DNA of 64,000 nt from Cladophialophora immunda. Its lineage: Eukaryota; Ascomycota; Eurotiomycetes; Chaetothyriales; Herpotrichiellaceae. Position numbers and translations under genes: made by a program. The stretch's first letter is position 1. Every line of letters starts with the position of its first letter. The stretch covers positions 1,445,704 through 1,509,703 of the forward strand of contig NW_015622544.1 in the NCBI RefSeq assembly GCF_000835495.1, read 5' to 3'. This document shows, piece after piece, positions 1 through 12,146 of the stretch. The notes beneath the pieces are model-generated. The model searched no databases. It was not told where the DNA came from and saw only the letters and a program-made list of their open reading frames with translations.

Positions 1-855
1 TATACACCACTGATTGCGCCCATTCTCGGACCGACGCTTTGGGATCAGCGAGGCAACATACCTGCCTTGGTTCGCCTGCTGGTTGCCATCATCCCCCGCG
101 CAGCTAATGAGATGGTGAGCGGCAACCAAGTGGAGAGTGTGCTGGGGATATTTCAGAAGTTGGTGTCGACCAAAATTTACGAAAGCTATGGCTTCGACCT
201 TCTCGAAATTTCCATTGCAACTTTCCCGCCAGCCGCCCTCGAGCAATATTGGGTCCATATTCTGAACATCATGCTTACGCGACTACAAAGCAAGCAATCT
301 CAGGGCTTCCAGTTACGCTTCGTCCGATTCTATCATTTCGTCTCGTCGCATCAGGAGAAGGGTCTTGGGACTGATTTCTTTGTTGCTGCCACGGATCGAG
401 TCCAGCATGATGTTTTCCGCCAGCTGTACTTGAGTATTATCTTGCCAAAGACCCAAGAACTGGCTCGTCCTCTCGACCGGAAAATGGCCGCCATCTCTCT
501 CACAAAGTCACTCGCAGATTCCCAGGCATTCGTCGAGCGTTATCCCAAAGGCTGGCCGTTGACATGTAATGCGCTGCTCAAGTTGCTCGAAGATCCCCCA
601 CTTCCACCCAAGGCCGACGACGCCATAGCGGAGCTCGACGTCGAAGACAGCAGCTTTGGCGTTGGGTTTACGCAGCTGAACACTATCCGTCCACCACCTC
701 TCGATCCTTTCCCCGAGATAACGGACCTGAGGCGATGGGTGGGACATTATCTCAAGGCAGCAGATCAGCGACACGGCGGCAGAATAGGCAGAGTGGTCAA
801 TGATATGAGCCCAGATTCGAAGAAGGTGTTGAATGCTTACATGACCCTCCAATAG
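1..855 (+). CDS. CSE1: Exportin-2 / importin-alpha re-exporter, C-terminal part (5' end outside window)
   Basis: The reading frame is open from the first base of the window and ends at a TAG at 853-855, giving the last 284 residues of a longer protein. The helical sequence, with stretches such as LGPTLWDQRGNIPALVRLL, FQKLVSTKIYESYGFDLL and FVRFYHFVSS, matches the C-terminal HEAT repeats of the Cse1/CAS family. Family knowledge: Cse1 binds RanGTP and importin alpha in the nucleus and returns importin alpha to the cytoplasm. The start and the N-terminal Ran-binding repeats lie to the left of the window. No intron is seen in this part. The assignment rests on recognition of conserved C-terminal sequence rather than a catalytic motif. 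Confidence 0.88.
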   Translation, partial: YTPLIAPILGPTLWDQRGNIPALVRLLVAIIPRAANEMVSGNQVESVLGIFQKLVSTKIYESYGFDLLEISIATFPPAALEQYWVHILNIMLTRLQSKQSQGFQLRFVRFYHFVSSHQEKGLGTDFFVAATDRVQHDVFRQLYLSIILPKTQELARPLDRKMAAISLTKSLADSQAFVERYPKGWPLTCNALLKLLEDPPLPPKADDAIAELDVEDSSFGVGFTQLNTIRPPPLDPFPEITDLRRWVGHYLKAADQRHGGRIGRVVNDMSPDSKKVLNAYMTLQ

Positions 856-1803
856 TGCGGATTGAGAGCATCGCAGGTCGAAAGGGCATTCGTTCGGGGC
901 GCGGAGCCATTGGTCAGGATAGTTGCAGTAAGGTGAAAGCAGGAGGCTTGCTGTGGAGATGTTTGAACAACCGGAATAGTTTCACATGCAGTTAGGTGCC
1001 AAGCGGGGTAAAAGCATCGCTTCTACCCATGCCTCGCCTTGAACTGACGAAAAAGACTTAAAACGTATCGACGTTCTGCTAGGTTAGTAGTCAAAATGCT
1101 ATCAGTTGGGGGCAGAGTTTCAATTCTTTGATCAAAATATACCCGAACTGTCATCCTGTCGCCGGCGGGCATCCGGTCGGCATGCGAGATTGGAGGATTG
1201 CTGCTATCCCCCCTGGAGACAAGGCTGAAACCGAATGGCGCTATGTGATTGGCTATATATCTAGGCTGAGGGGATTCTATCAAGGTCATGTCCCAAGTAC
1301 CGTCCATGATAGTGTGATCAACGCCGCCAACCATAAGATGACGACAATGCAAGCTCCATGTCAGGCCTCACCCCTCCCAGGTTTAGGCAACCACAGTTCT
1401 TGCGGAAGGCAGAAAAGAGGACGAAACCATCCTGCGCGTATCTTTGCGGCCATGGCCCCTTAGGGATCTCCTGGTACCGACAGGCCAGCGGCTCTGCAGG
1501 ACGAGAGTCTCAAGTCCCTGTCAATGACAGCGTGGCACCACCATGCGTGTTGGTCTCAGGGAATCAAGTCTAGCCCTGCCAGGCGAGCAACGAAACGCCA
1601 TCAACAAACTGGCATCCCCACCAATCCTTTATTGACATCGGAGTCCTAATACGAGTAAGAGATCCTTCGACTCTCCCTTGTGGGCGACTGTTCGACATGC
1701 TGATCTCAAAAGACTGATTTGGCCCTTCAAACCGGGCTCTCGCGGTGTCGACCACTTTAACCAGAAGCACTGGGCGGGTTGTTGAGCGCCTTGAGTGTGG
1801 AAA
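856..1803. other. Intergenic region CSE1 - DUF6536 gene
   Basis: This 948-base stretch has only short overlapping frames with no family resemblance and no convincing splice structure. It should hold the CSE1 3' UTR and the promoter of the next gene. I see no repeat or RNA gene. Confidence 0.6.
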
Positions 1804-4275
1804 ATGGACTTTCTAGAGCCGCGGAGGGCCTACACTCGGGCACAGACAGAGGATGTAGACCTCAAGAGCCAAGATGTCTACTTGGAGCAGTATTCTTTGC
1901 AGTCGAAGTCCAGTTTCACTACGACCTTCAGCTCCACGATCAGAGATGAATCGCCTCTCCTCAACTCTGGCGACGATCCTATTCGGAGAGGATCATCATT
2001 TTTCTCCTGGAAGTCTCTGAAACTCCCTTTCTTCACCTGGCCGACTCGCCTTTATGGATGGCGCACCGGCGCACTTACAGCTGCTCTTCTTGGCGCGATA
2101 TCACTTCTTATCAATCTCGTGGTGGTCTCCTGGCTTGCCGCTCGCGGCCACGGTGCCAGTCTCATTGAAGTCTACAATGGCGACTGTGGCAAGGTCGAAT
2201 CCCTCGACATCTGGATCCACTTGGCGATCAACACCCTCAGCACTTTGCTATTGGGCGGCTCCAACTACTGCATGCAATGCCTCACCGCTCCTACCAGAGA
2301 GGATGTCGACCGCGCCCATGCGAGGGGAGAATATCTCGACGTGGGAGTGCCGAGTGTGAGAAATCTGAGAAGAGTTGCAGGTCGCAAAATGATTCTATGG
2401 TGGGCCTTGGGATTGTCTTCCATCCCTTTGCATCTCATGTAAGGATATTTCCAGGGCAGAGTCCCAATCCTTAATACTGGTCCTGATTGCCTGGAATAGG
2501 TATAACTCCGCATTCTACAAATCACTCGAAACCAACGACTACAATCTATACTTTGTGACACAAGATTTTGTCGATGGTAAGCCGTTTGTGCCGTTCCCGG
2601 TGACTGAACTATATCTACGGCCTGACCAGCAGGATGTTCAGTCGTCGCTCGTCACACATCCGGACACTTGGGAGCGCCTAGACAACGACGCTTGCATCCA
2701 TGCCTATGCCACGAATTTTCTGACCAGTCGGCGAAATTTGGTTTTGGTGTCAAATAACAGCACCAAGCAGGCGAACGAGACCGTCTTGAAGGTTACACAG
2801 TATGTTAATGGGGATGTCAATGCTTTCGACTGGTGAGATTTTACCCTTTCCAGATCCTTTTTCGTCTTCGGCCACAAGCCTCCTGGCCACACTTGTCTGA
2901 CATTACAGCTAGGATTTGCACGACTGACGACAACATGAAGTATAAGGTTGATATACCTTTAGGATTCAACGGCGGCATACGACCATGCGAAACTTGGGTC
3001 TCCAAAATTGAAGCCATCGCGTCTGAATGGCAACCATACAATTTCGACGTCGAGTACTGTCTTTCGGAGCGCGTGACTGAGAGATGCAGCTATAATGGTA
3101 ACATTCCCATTGTGGCGATTGTTCTTGCTTGCAATGCCGTCAAGATTGCGGGAATGCTCTTCGTCGCCTTTCGACTAGAAGATAACCCTTTGATCACGGT
3201 GGGAGATGCCGTGGAAAGCTTTCTGAACGAAAACGATAAATCAACCGAAGGCTTATGTTTGTTGAACAAGAGCGATGTGGTCATGGCCATGCAGACAAAG
3301 AGCCACTGGTACCTTCGGGCACAAGGGAGGGATGTCGAATTGAAGGCCAAAGTGGCCCGGTTGCGCACAAAACTTGGGCTTGAAGCTGCGAGCCTCACGC
3401 GATGGTCATTGACTCTCGGCTTACTAGTCCTTGCGTTGATCGTGGTGGGCGCCCTTCTCGGCGTCGCAATCAAGACAATCAATTCCCTCGGCTTCGACAT
3501 CGGCGCAATTGGCTTTGGCAAGGTCACTCAGGCTGCCGTGATCAACGGTTGGAGCATTGGCTCTCATGGCTCCCCTTCGTCAAAGATCCTCTCCTCGATC
3601 CTCATTGCAAACTTACCGCAAACAATCTTCAGCTTCTTATATCTGAATCTGAACGGCGTGCTGACAAGCATGTGGCTAGCGAGCGAATGGAGCGACTTCG
3701 CCAAAGAGAGGAAGTCTTTGAGGGTGTCGAGGCCGAAGGCGGCCCAAAGGAGCACACACTTCTTACAGTTGCCCTACAAGGCTGCAGTACCCTTGATGGT
3801 TCTCTCCGGAGCCTTGCATTGGCTGATCTCACAGAGCATCTTTTTGGCGGTGGTTGCGGAGTACAACGCAGACGGCACTCTCTATGACTCTATCTATATT
3901 GCCACTTGTGGATTTTCTCCGTTGGCCATGATCGTTGTGCTTGTACTGGGAGGGGTCCTCGTTGTTGCTACACTGGGATTGGGAATGATGATGAAGTATG
4001 ATGCATCGATACCCTTGGTGGGGAGTTGTAGTGCGGCTATTGCGGCGGCGTGCCATCAGCCGAGCTGGGATACTGATGCTTCACTGAAGGCTGTGCAATG
4101 GGGCGTCATTCCTGGGATGGTTGACAGCGGTGGGGTTGGGCATTGTGCTTTCAGCAGTGGCGAGGTCGAACCCGTACGGGAGGGGAGAGCATACGCTGGG
4201 ACTACTTGTATGGACGAGAAGCGAAGTCCAGAATCAGTGGAAGGACAAAGTGGTGTGAGATGTCGAGTCCGATGA
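1804..4275 (+). CDS. DUF6536 multi-pass membrane protein
   Basis: The model has three exons (1804-2438, 2500-2832, 2913-4275) and encodes 776 residues. Both introns (61 and 80 bp) have GT..AG ends and keep the frame. The ATG at 1804 follows an AAA context; the in-frame GTG upstream is not a plausible fungal start. The region around residues 75-210 (LYGWRTGALTAALLGAISLLIN, an NGDC motif, NYCMQCLTAPTREDVDRAH, WWALGLSSIPLHLMYNS) is the DUF6536 signature with its first membrane segments. More hydrophobic segments follow in exon 3. The C-terminus has the family-typical LVGSCSAAIAAACH and VGHCAFSSGEVEP blocks. The family is common in Pezizomycotina and has no known function. I infer a plasma- or endomembrane location from topology only. 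Confidence 0.85.
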
Positions 4276-4605
4276 TATGTTGTTGCCAGACTGATAGCCA
4301 GCACCAATGCGATCACGACGGCGGACCCTGGACCTTTTTTCCTGGTATTAGACAACGAGACGTTCCTCTCATCACCCTGAGCCAACCATGCATCTTTGAT
4401 CTAGCTACCTGATGTATTGCAAGCTCAGAAGCCACAAGACGATTGTCGCTGACAAGGCTGCGAATATCCCGTCCTGATTGGCCATGGTCTGGATATCCCG
4501 GCAGACTTTCCTTTCACGAACAAGCATATGAATTTTTGACCTGTTCTCCAAAATTCCTCTTCTGCTGCGAGCTTGCCTGATGCAAACTCCCCATGGCTCG
4601 AGAGC

Positions 4606-5566
4606 ATGCACAGTTCAGATATGATGGCGGAAACCGGCATTCTGACAGACGAGCAGATAGATGACCTGCTGGGACAGGCTGAGGCACGCCTGCGGGAAAA
4701 GTCAAAGTCCACAAATGAAGACGAGATCAGTTTGGAGATTGTCAGACCAGCGACAACGTCCAGGAAAATGTATGGCTTCTGCATCTCCCGACCTGAATGT
4801 CTTCGACTGACTCTGACTCTGTTAGAATTCCCAAACTACACCATGACCTTGTCCGATCGAAGTATATCAACGACAAGCAGGGTGTCGCCGAGACTGATGC
4901 CAGAGCGGTCTTGCAGGGCCAGCAAAGCCTGCTGGCAGATGGACTCGGGTCTGTCGAAGCGCCTCACAAATCCAAGAAAGTGGTACGTACCCCCTTGCCT
5001 TCAAAATATTCCGGTTTACATGAGGAAATCTATTCCCAACTCTTCTTGACGCAGATCAGCAGTCCATTCTGGCCTGCCCTGCATCCATGAAAGTATTTTA
5101 TTTCATAGTTACTCTGACTGTACCTTTAATCTCTGCCTCATTGCACGTGTGATTGTGATTTGTGATTTGCGACTCAGCTAATGAAAAGCAGAATGACCAA
5201 ACCAGCGCAGGCCCTGACTGGTTCGACATGCCCAAGACACACTTGACTCCCCAACTGAAGCGCGATCTGCAGCTCATCGAAATGCGATCTGTGCTCGATC
5301 CACACAGGCATTACAAGAAAAATAACAGAAGAGGCAAAGTACCGACATTCTCGCAGACAGGCACAGTCATTGAAGGTCCCACAGAGTTTTTCAGTGCAAG
5401 GATCAACAAGAAGGATCGATCGAAGAACTTTGTCGAGGAAGCCATAGCTACCGAGAGGGAGACTGGGCGGTTCAAGCGAAAGTACAGCGAAATTCAAGAG
5501 ACGAAGACAAGCGGTAAAAAAGCACACTACAAGCAGCTCATGGCAAAGAGGAGGAAAAGACCTTGA
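4606..5566 (+). CDS. FCF2: rRNA-processing protein Fcf2 (TdIF2 family)
   Basis: The model has three exons (4606-4769, 4826-4982, 5192-5566) and encodes 231 residues. The first intron is 56 bp with a CTGAC branch site. The second is longer, about 209 bp, with a GTACGT donor. The C-terminal half carries the Fcf2 domain: GPDWFDMPKTHLTPQLKRDL, then SVLDPHRHYK, FSQTGTVIEGPTEFFSARI and a basic tail ending in KRRKRP. Family knowledge: Fcf2 is an essential nucleolar factor for early pre-rRNA cleavages at A0, A1 and A2 and 18S rRNA maturation. The N-terminal third is acidic and less conserved, as usual. The second intron ends in a tandem acceptor (5187-5191) that may add or remove one Gln. A frame read without splicing would begin at a TTG and break before the domain. 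Confidence 0.85.
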
Positions 5567-7574
5567 CACTGCCTGTACTTGTGACGTGGAAATATTCATG
5601 ACGCCAAAGAGCCCAACACGCACAGTCTGCCTCTGGGCACTGTCCATACTCGGCTTAACTGAACGGCCGAAGGAAGTATGCATGACTTGCGGGTTGCCAG
5701 AAGCTTATCAGGCTCCCTACTGCTCGTAGGCTGAGGTGTCTGCTCTGGAAATCATTGCGAACCACAAGAGGTAGGCGAGGGAGCCAAATACGGGCGAAGA
5801 TCGGGAATGCAGCCGATTGGGAAGTCATCAAGTGCCCCCGGCTTCGCTCTTACACAGCCGCAGGAGTTCCGTGGCTGGCCCCCCATCATGAAGGGCCATA
5901 GAGGATGGAGAAATCCATAGCAAACAAACTTGCAGGGAGACGGGCGGGTTGAACGGTGTAACTTTCAAAGCAATGCAAGGTACCCCTAAAACGCGGGAGA
6001 TCTGAGATAATAGCCTGCATCAGGGGATGGGGGGCCAAGAGCAACATTTGGATTGCAACTGAGGTGAGATGAGGAGAGGAGATTTGGGCAGGAGTTGTAG
6101 AAAGACTATGCACACACCATGGGTACCCTAACGGCTCATTGCATGTGGCAATCTCCATCTGCTTTTGTCTACAACCTTCTTTTGCGCACCTTCACATGGG
6201 ACTCCGTAATTGTTTGCCAAATGATCTCCAGCTTAGTCGGGAAAAAGGGTGCTGACTTGATTCGAGCCGTTCCTTCTGCATTGTCAATGATTGCTGGCGT
6301 TGCCACCCCTTACCACCTCCTTTCTCAGTGCCTCAACTTGAGCCACTATGGGACTGTCAATCCAATATCACAATCTGGGCCGTTGCCGTCGGGCCTCCGA
6401 CCCCCACAGACACCGTTTCTCCCAGTTCTCCCAACGCCAGGCATCGGTGGCGCCATAGAATCACCTCCAAACCCTCCACAGTTCGGATTGGATTAACCGA
6501 AGCGTCCAAGAACAATAATCCTCATCCTGTTTTTGATCGAGGCCATCTCGCTACTGCATCTGCCGGACGAAAAGAGATGAATTGGGACACGTGGATAACG
6601 ATGAAGTCATTTCGAGCTGCCCGGAAAGAGGACGCCGGCGCAAGCCTACAAACAGGTTTAAGAATCGACGGTCCAGCTCCTGTCCAGCATGCAGGCCCGG
6701 CTGAGTCGTCGCGAATCACCTTCTACCCCGTCCGACGATCCATAAGTCGGGATAGGAGTGCCCCGGGCGTTGTGGAAACATCAAGAAACCCTATGTGAGA
6801 CACGCCATCAAAGCAGGATTGCCATCATCCCAAGACCAAAAACCCACAGAGTGACCCGAACCACGCAGCCCACGCCTGTTATCTCGCGAATAATTCTCAT
6901 TGCAGACGCCCTGTGCCTCGAGACTTGAGACTTGTGTCCCCTGCCACCAACCGGCCGAGAAAGGTTCAAAATCTCCCATCAGGCCATACCTGAAAGGCAA
7001 AGGGCTCAGCAGAGGCTTGCAGTGATGGCCTGACGGCCATGCGCCTAGGTCTTTCCGTTTGCTGCCGCCGCCGTCTCGCAGGCGTTCAAGCCTCACCTCA
7101 GGCCCAATCGCATCGAGGTGGTCTTTGGCTGCTGGGCAGATTGGCCAGTATCAGACCTGCGCCGCGACTCCGCCCCCATTGGCGAGATATCTTTAGCTGG
7201 CGCCACAAGGGTACGCCCCAGACAAATACTAGGCTCCTTTGAGCTCCCGCCAGGCCGTACCGCGGGCCAAGTCAGCTATAACCCAAAGCCCTTCTCCAAC
7301 CAAGCCCCAACCACCGACAATACGATAGCACGACGATTAGATCTACGACTTGCCGCTGGCGTACCACATCTCTCTGACATCCAGCATTCTGCTGACTAGG
7401 ATTTAACTTGATCGTTGCCTTGGTCTGTTCACTCTTCTCCAGAATCCATGCGCAATGTGTGCGCGAAGTGAAGCCTCGCTACGAACCACTGATAGTACGA
7501 CCTCGATGCCCCTCCTGATTGGAGAAGACCCTTGGGAGCTCGAAATTTGAAACAGCTACATATCCAGGACAAAC
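5567..7574. other. Intergenic region, long leader/promoter of UBA-protein gene
   Basis: Two kilobases without a supported gene. The frames at 6119-6496 and 6328-6798 overlap each other, have no recognisable domain and no conserved splice pattern, so I do not call them. The stretch probably holds the FCF2 3' UTR and the long promoter/leader of the large gene starting at 7575. Confidence 0.5.
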
Positions 7575-10500
7575 ATGACATCGGTCCTGCGCCTGGGAAG
7601 CAAGGACCGTTCGTCCTTCTCGTTCTTCAAGCGACAGAGCTCTGATAATACATCGGATCTTTCTTCCGACAACCTCGCCCACCGCCTTCCCGCCATCTCA
7701 CATGTCGACACTCGATCCTTTGCGGAACTATTCGACGAGTTTATGAACAAGGAGATCGACGACGTCCCTGCAGCTCAGGTTCAAACTCGGGCAACACAGT
7801 CTCCCAAATTGGTGAAAGGTAGCGAGTCCACCGGCCCGACCCAGTCGACGGTGGCTAGAAAGGCTTTTGATACCAAGGTCGACTTTTTGAAAGTTAATAT
7901 CACCAGGAATGATTCCACGGCGTCATCTTGTTATTCTCAACCAAGCCAAAGGGATAGTGATTGCTCACCCTTAGTCACGAGGCAGTCTTCCAGCTCCAGC
8001 TACACCCAGGAGCCGTCATCCGCAATTCAGAGAACGATTTCGTTGAAGCCCAAGCCCATATCAATCCCCAAACGTCCGACTCAGGCATTTGCGAGCAACC
8101 TTACAGAATCTCCTGTAAGCGCTCAGCCTTCACCATTGAGGGCCAACTCCTCTCTAATAAGAGTCGTATCGGTGCCGCCAAACCTCGACAAACCACTTCC
8201 TCCAGGCCCAATCGACATAAAAAGAGCTTCCACTTCAGCACCGGATTTACTTCTGCGTCAGCGACCGGTGGAACTTCCATCTGCTTTTCCGATCTCAACC
8301 ACTCACTCCTCTACCGGAATACAGCGCACGTCTTCTCAACCGGGCATGATGATCTCAGCAAGAAGGGGCTCTGATGGCGGTGCTGTATCAGAACTGCCGG
8401 CCTGGTCGTCGCGATCAAGTCGGGAAGCTTCATCGGAGAGGACTGCCACTCAAGGACACCACAGGAATCGCTCAGTATCTGACACGGAGGTGCCGCATCC
8501 CGGACGTTTCGTGAACCAAATGTCCAGGCGGCACACAGTCGATATGCAGAAGCTTGCCTTAACTGCTACCTCTTCCTCCCGCCCAAGTCAAGTAACCCGA
8601 AAGCAGAACCGACGTCCGATCACCGCAGCCACCGCAGAGCGTGTTATTTACAGAATCATGTGCAGCCTCCACAGCGCGCGAGACCTCCAGGCTACTGCGA
8701 TGGTCAGCAAAGGCTTTTTGCGAACGTTTCAACGGAACGAATCAAAGCTAGTAAGCCATTTGGTTTTCAAGACCTCACGAGCTGCTTGGGAGCTTAGACG
8801 GAGCATTCTCGCTTTGAAAGGGTCGAACGACTTTCTCTTGAAAGATCATCGCCGGGACTGCCGAACGCTTGACGCGTTAAAAGCGTTCATTGTGGCTCAT
8901 TGCAGTTCGACCTGCAAGCAAAGCACTCTCGTTGGTCTTCTTGGTCAAGATGATGTCAGAAAATCTCAGATTGACGATGCGTTGTGGCGCATATGGACCT
9001 TCTGTACTCTATTTGGGAACACAGTTGGTCAATCTGGGCCCGCGCAGACGGAAATCGATTGGCTCAACGGCAGCAGAGCGGCTAGCAACAAACAACTAGG
9101 CGCCGGTTTCGCTATTGGTAATGGGAAGGGACTTATGACTCACGAACTTGAGGATATGAACGAGATGTGGCAGTGTTTGCAGATCCTCATGTCAGGGTTC
9201 CGTGGACGAGAACAAGAAGCCAAGCGAAATGGGGTCTTTGACAATTGGCACTTGCGAGACACAACTTCGGAGTCCCAACATCTCGCGGAGTGGACTTCGT
9301 ACCTACTCGCCTTAGGTCCTCAAACTGTTCTTTCGTTATCGAGCTGCTCGTTCGAACAGGCAAAGATGCTTGGTTTGACAAACTGGCCAGTTCCACAGGC
9401 AGGCCAAAGTCGATCATCCTTCTTAACCACCGCAATTGCACAAGTCTACCAAGAAAGGGTGCTCGAAGATGCCACTCGAAGGGCAGCACGGATGTCCCTC
9501 CGACACATGCCTGGACAAATATCAGTCCCTCGAGTCCCCGTTCACCGCCCAACCAGGTCACTCGACGAGCAATTGACCCACTTACCTTCCGCGCGCGCCA
9601 CCATTCAGTCGCAATCGTTGCGGATTGATACCTCTAGCCCGAAAAGAAGACCGATCTCTACAAATGCTCTGGCAGGGGTGCGATTGGAGATCCGCCCGGA
9701 CTGCGATCCTGCCAATACTCGACAAGAGATCCGACCTGATTGTGATCCTGTTTCCAGATCAAACCGGGCTTCCCACCTACTTCCGACCTCCCCCACAACA
9801 GATCCGACAGTCTATTATTCGCTTTCAATGACTTCGACAGCAAGCACCAAACTTGGGGCTACATTATTCCCTATGGACTATGCCAGTCCCATACCCCGAG
9901 TTCCTTTTCGGGCCCCTGAGCCGCTCGCAGCGAGCGCTTCTGGCGTTGTGGATCCAGTCGACAAAGCAATGAACCTTTTAGTCCGTGAACTGGGGTTTGC
10001 TGAGACCAGAGCCAGAAAGGCTCTTGCTATGTGCGATTCAGGGTCAGGAATTGATTTGCAAAAGGCGATTGAGCTGTTGACTGTCGATTCAAAGGACACG
10101 CAACAAGTGAGCCCCCTGCCCGTGGAGCTGCCTACCCCTGCCAGTGCCGTTAATGCTGCAAGGCTGAAGAAGCCTCAGCCACCGAAGGCGTACTGCGACG
10201 GTCATTGTCAGCGAATGCCGACCGTCTCGCATTCCCGGAACAGATCTACGGGCACTACCGGTACTGCTACAGATGTATCTCTCAGTCCAGTCTCGGCGCT
10301 TGGTGAAGAGGAGTGGCAAGACACAATTTCGCCACTTCTTAGTGCACCAGCATTGGCTCCTCGATCGAAGGCGTCTCTGACCCGGGGACCTAGCAAGGCT
10401 AAAGCATGGAAAGTGCTGGGAATGGACACCCTGCCTAAACGGAAGAACTCGGTGCTTCAGATTGACGAATATCAAGCCAAAGTGGAAAGACGAAAGAGCA

Positions 10501-10763
10501 TGCGCGCGAACACAACTGGAGGACAGCAAAGCCCGAAGATCAAAGAGGGACTCGGCAAGAACTTGCTTGGTTTGGGACTTGGTATCGGGAGTGGTGCTGG
10601 AGCGAAATCGGTGGAGGCTCAACTTGAGCGTGTTCGCGAGGAAGAGAGGCGGAAAAAGGAGAGAAAAGGTACAAGCTGCATGCCTAGGTATGCTTGAGAT
10701 TGTTGGTTCCCTGTGAACCTAGTGCGGCGCATGATCACGTTCAAGAAGGTTCTTGAAGGGTGA
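7575..10763 (+). CDS. Large low-complexity protein with UBA-type domain (function unknown)
   Basis: An ATG at 7575 opens a frame of over 1,000 codons. I place one 3' intron at 10669-10722 (GTACAA..CTAG, 54 bp), after which the frame continues as VRRMITFKKVLEG to a TGA at 10761-10763, giving 1,044 residues. Unspliced, it would end at 10697. The first 340 residues are Ser/Thr/Pro-rich and look disordered. Residues about 345-385 (TAATAERVIYRIMCSLHSARDLQATAMVSKGFLRTF) resemble an F-box-like helical module, which is tentative. Residues about 790-845 (VDPVDKAMNLLVRELGF, then a helix ending AIELL) look like a ubiquitin-associated domain. An 8-residue direct repeat, EIRPDCDP, occurs twice about 13 residues apart near residues 705-725. 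A link to ubiquitin is inferred from these domains; no enzyme motif is present. Confidence 0.78.
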
Positions 10764-12146
10764 GTGGGCGGAGCTGAACAGCGTTTCCTGCGATCAACAT
10801 CGCGTATTGCCTGCCTCTATTCTGGCCGCATTTTCGCTTCTGCAGATTACCCTCCGGCGTCGGAGGTTCGACCAGGACATTTGAAGATATGACATGGATT
10901 CGAAGACAGGGGACAAACCCTCCACTCATTTTGCACATTATGACGACTTTCAGAACAGATTCCGCATCAGGAACGAGACGACAAGGGAAACGGACACACG
11001 ACATAAGGGACATGACACGAATTTGCGGAGATGCAACAATTGACGACCAACACATACATTTTACACTGATGACATACACTTCTTGTGCACAAAGGCGCCA
11101 GATTTGAGGCGAAGCAGAAACGATATCCAGTATATATCTTTCATTTGGTTTATGGGCTCCATCAGGTTTTTTTGGGTTTCCCCTGCCCGATTCGAGGATT
11201 TCACACTTTCATTTGGTGGCTTTCACTCTGCATTTATGTTTCATACCCACTGTCACCTGCTGGAGTTCTCCGGAGGATATCTATATATAAAATTCAATCA
11301 CGAGACATATGAACCTTCTGGGGACTGAACATGAAGATCTATTCTTCGAATTTTGCTCCTTTATATCCTGTTTTGTTTATTTGAACTTGCCACGGAAGGC
11401 CGGGCACCTCTTCTTCCTCAACAAAGACTGAATATAGCCCAATTGTTCCCAGCCATACCTGTCTGAAACCCGCGAGAAAGGAGAACGAAGGGGATTTTTC
11501 GACAGTCCTCCGGGGGTCCATCCATCTGCTTCTTCCCGTGCTGTTGGATCTTCGGAGACGAGCGAGCGAGGAGCGGGACGGAAACGTTCGATAGGTTCGA
11601 AAACGGCTCTTACACATGAACCATCTCGAAGTGGCAGAGCTGCGACATGAAGAATTGTTGTGGTTGTTGTGTTTTTCTTCTCCCGGCCACCGCTTCCTTG
11701 TCCCTGCCAGTTTGTCTATTCCGGTGTCGATGGCTTCTGGTGTAGATTTCTTTCTATCGGGCCAAATGGCGTCGTTTTCTTGTACTCTAGCTCGATAGGA
11801 GGCGTAGAGAAGCGTTTCTGTCGGGTGACTACTTAAAAAGGGGAGCAGGGCTCGAGGAAAGCGCACTCTTGTCTCCCCTAGGAAGTGAGTTGTTCTCTCG
11901 TGGTTCTCTTGTCAGATTCGAGTGGGCGGTATGCTCTTTTCTTGATTCCCCTTGATCGTGTCAAGCCCTTTCTCCTTACTCTTGAGAACTCCTGCCCGAG
12001 ACTTCTCGACGTCGCTGATGCTTGGTCAATGCGCAGCACGATATCCACCTATCTTGCAAGCTGTACCTCATTTGTATGTCCACTTGCGTTTTCTCAAGAC
12101 CAAAAGCCTCATATTGTCACACAAAACAAGTCTTTCCCTCTGTACT
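10764..12146. other. Intergenic region between convergent genes
   Basis: A 1.4-kb stretch between the UBA-protein gene and the oppositely oriented Mpv17-type gene. A 175-codon minus-strand frame at 11339-11866 lacks any family signature and begins with unremarkable sequence, so I leave it out. No repeat or RNA gene was recognised. Confidence 0.5.

Noticed and set aside
6119..6798. Two plus-strand frames upstream of the UBA-protein gene
   Set aside because: They overlap in different frames, show no conserved motif and lie in a probable promoter.
11339..11866. 175-codon minus-strand frame
   Set aside because: No domain, no matching splice structure, and composition like non-coding leader. Opposite-strand neighbours explain the region well enough.
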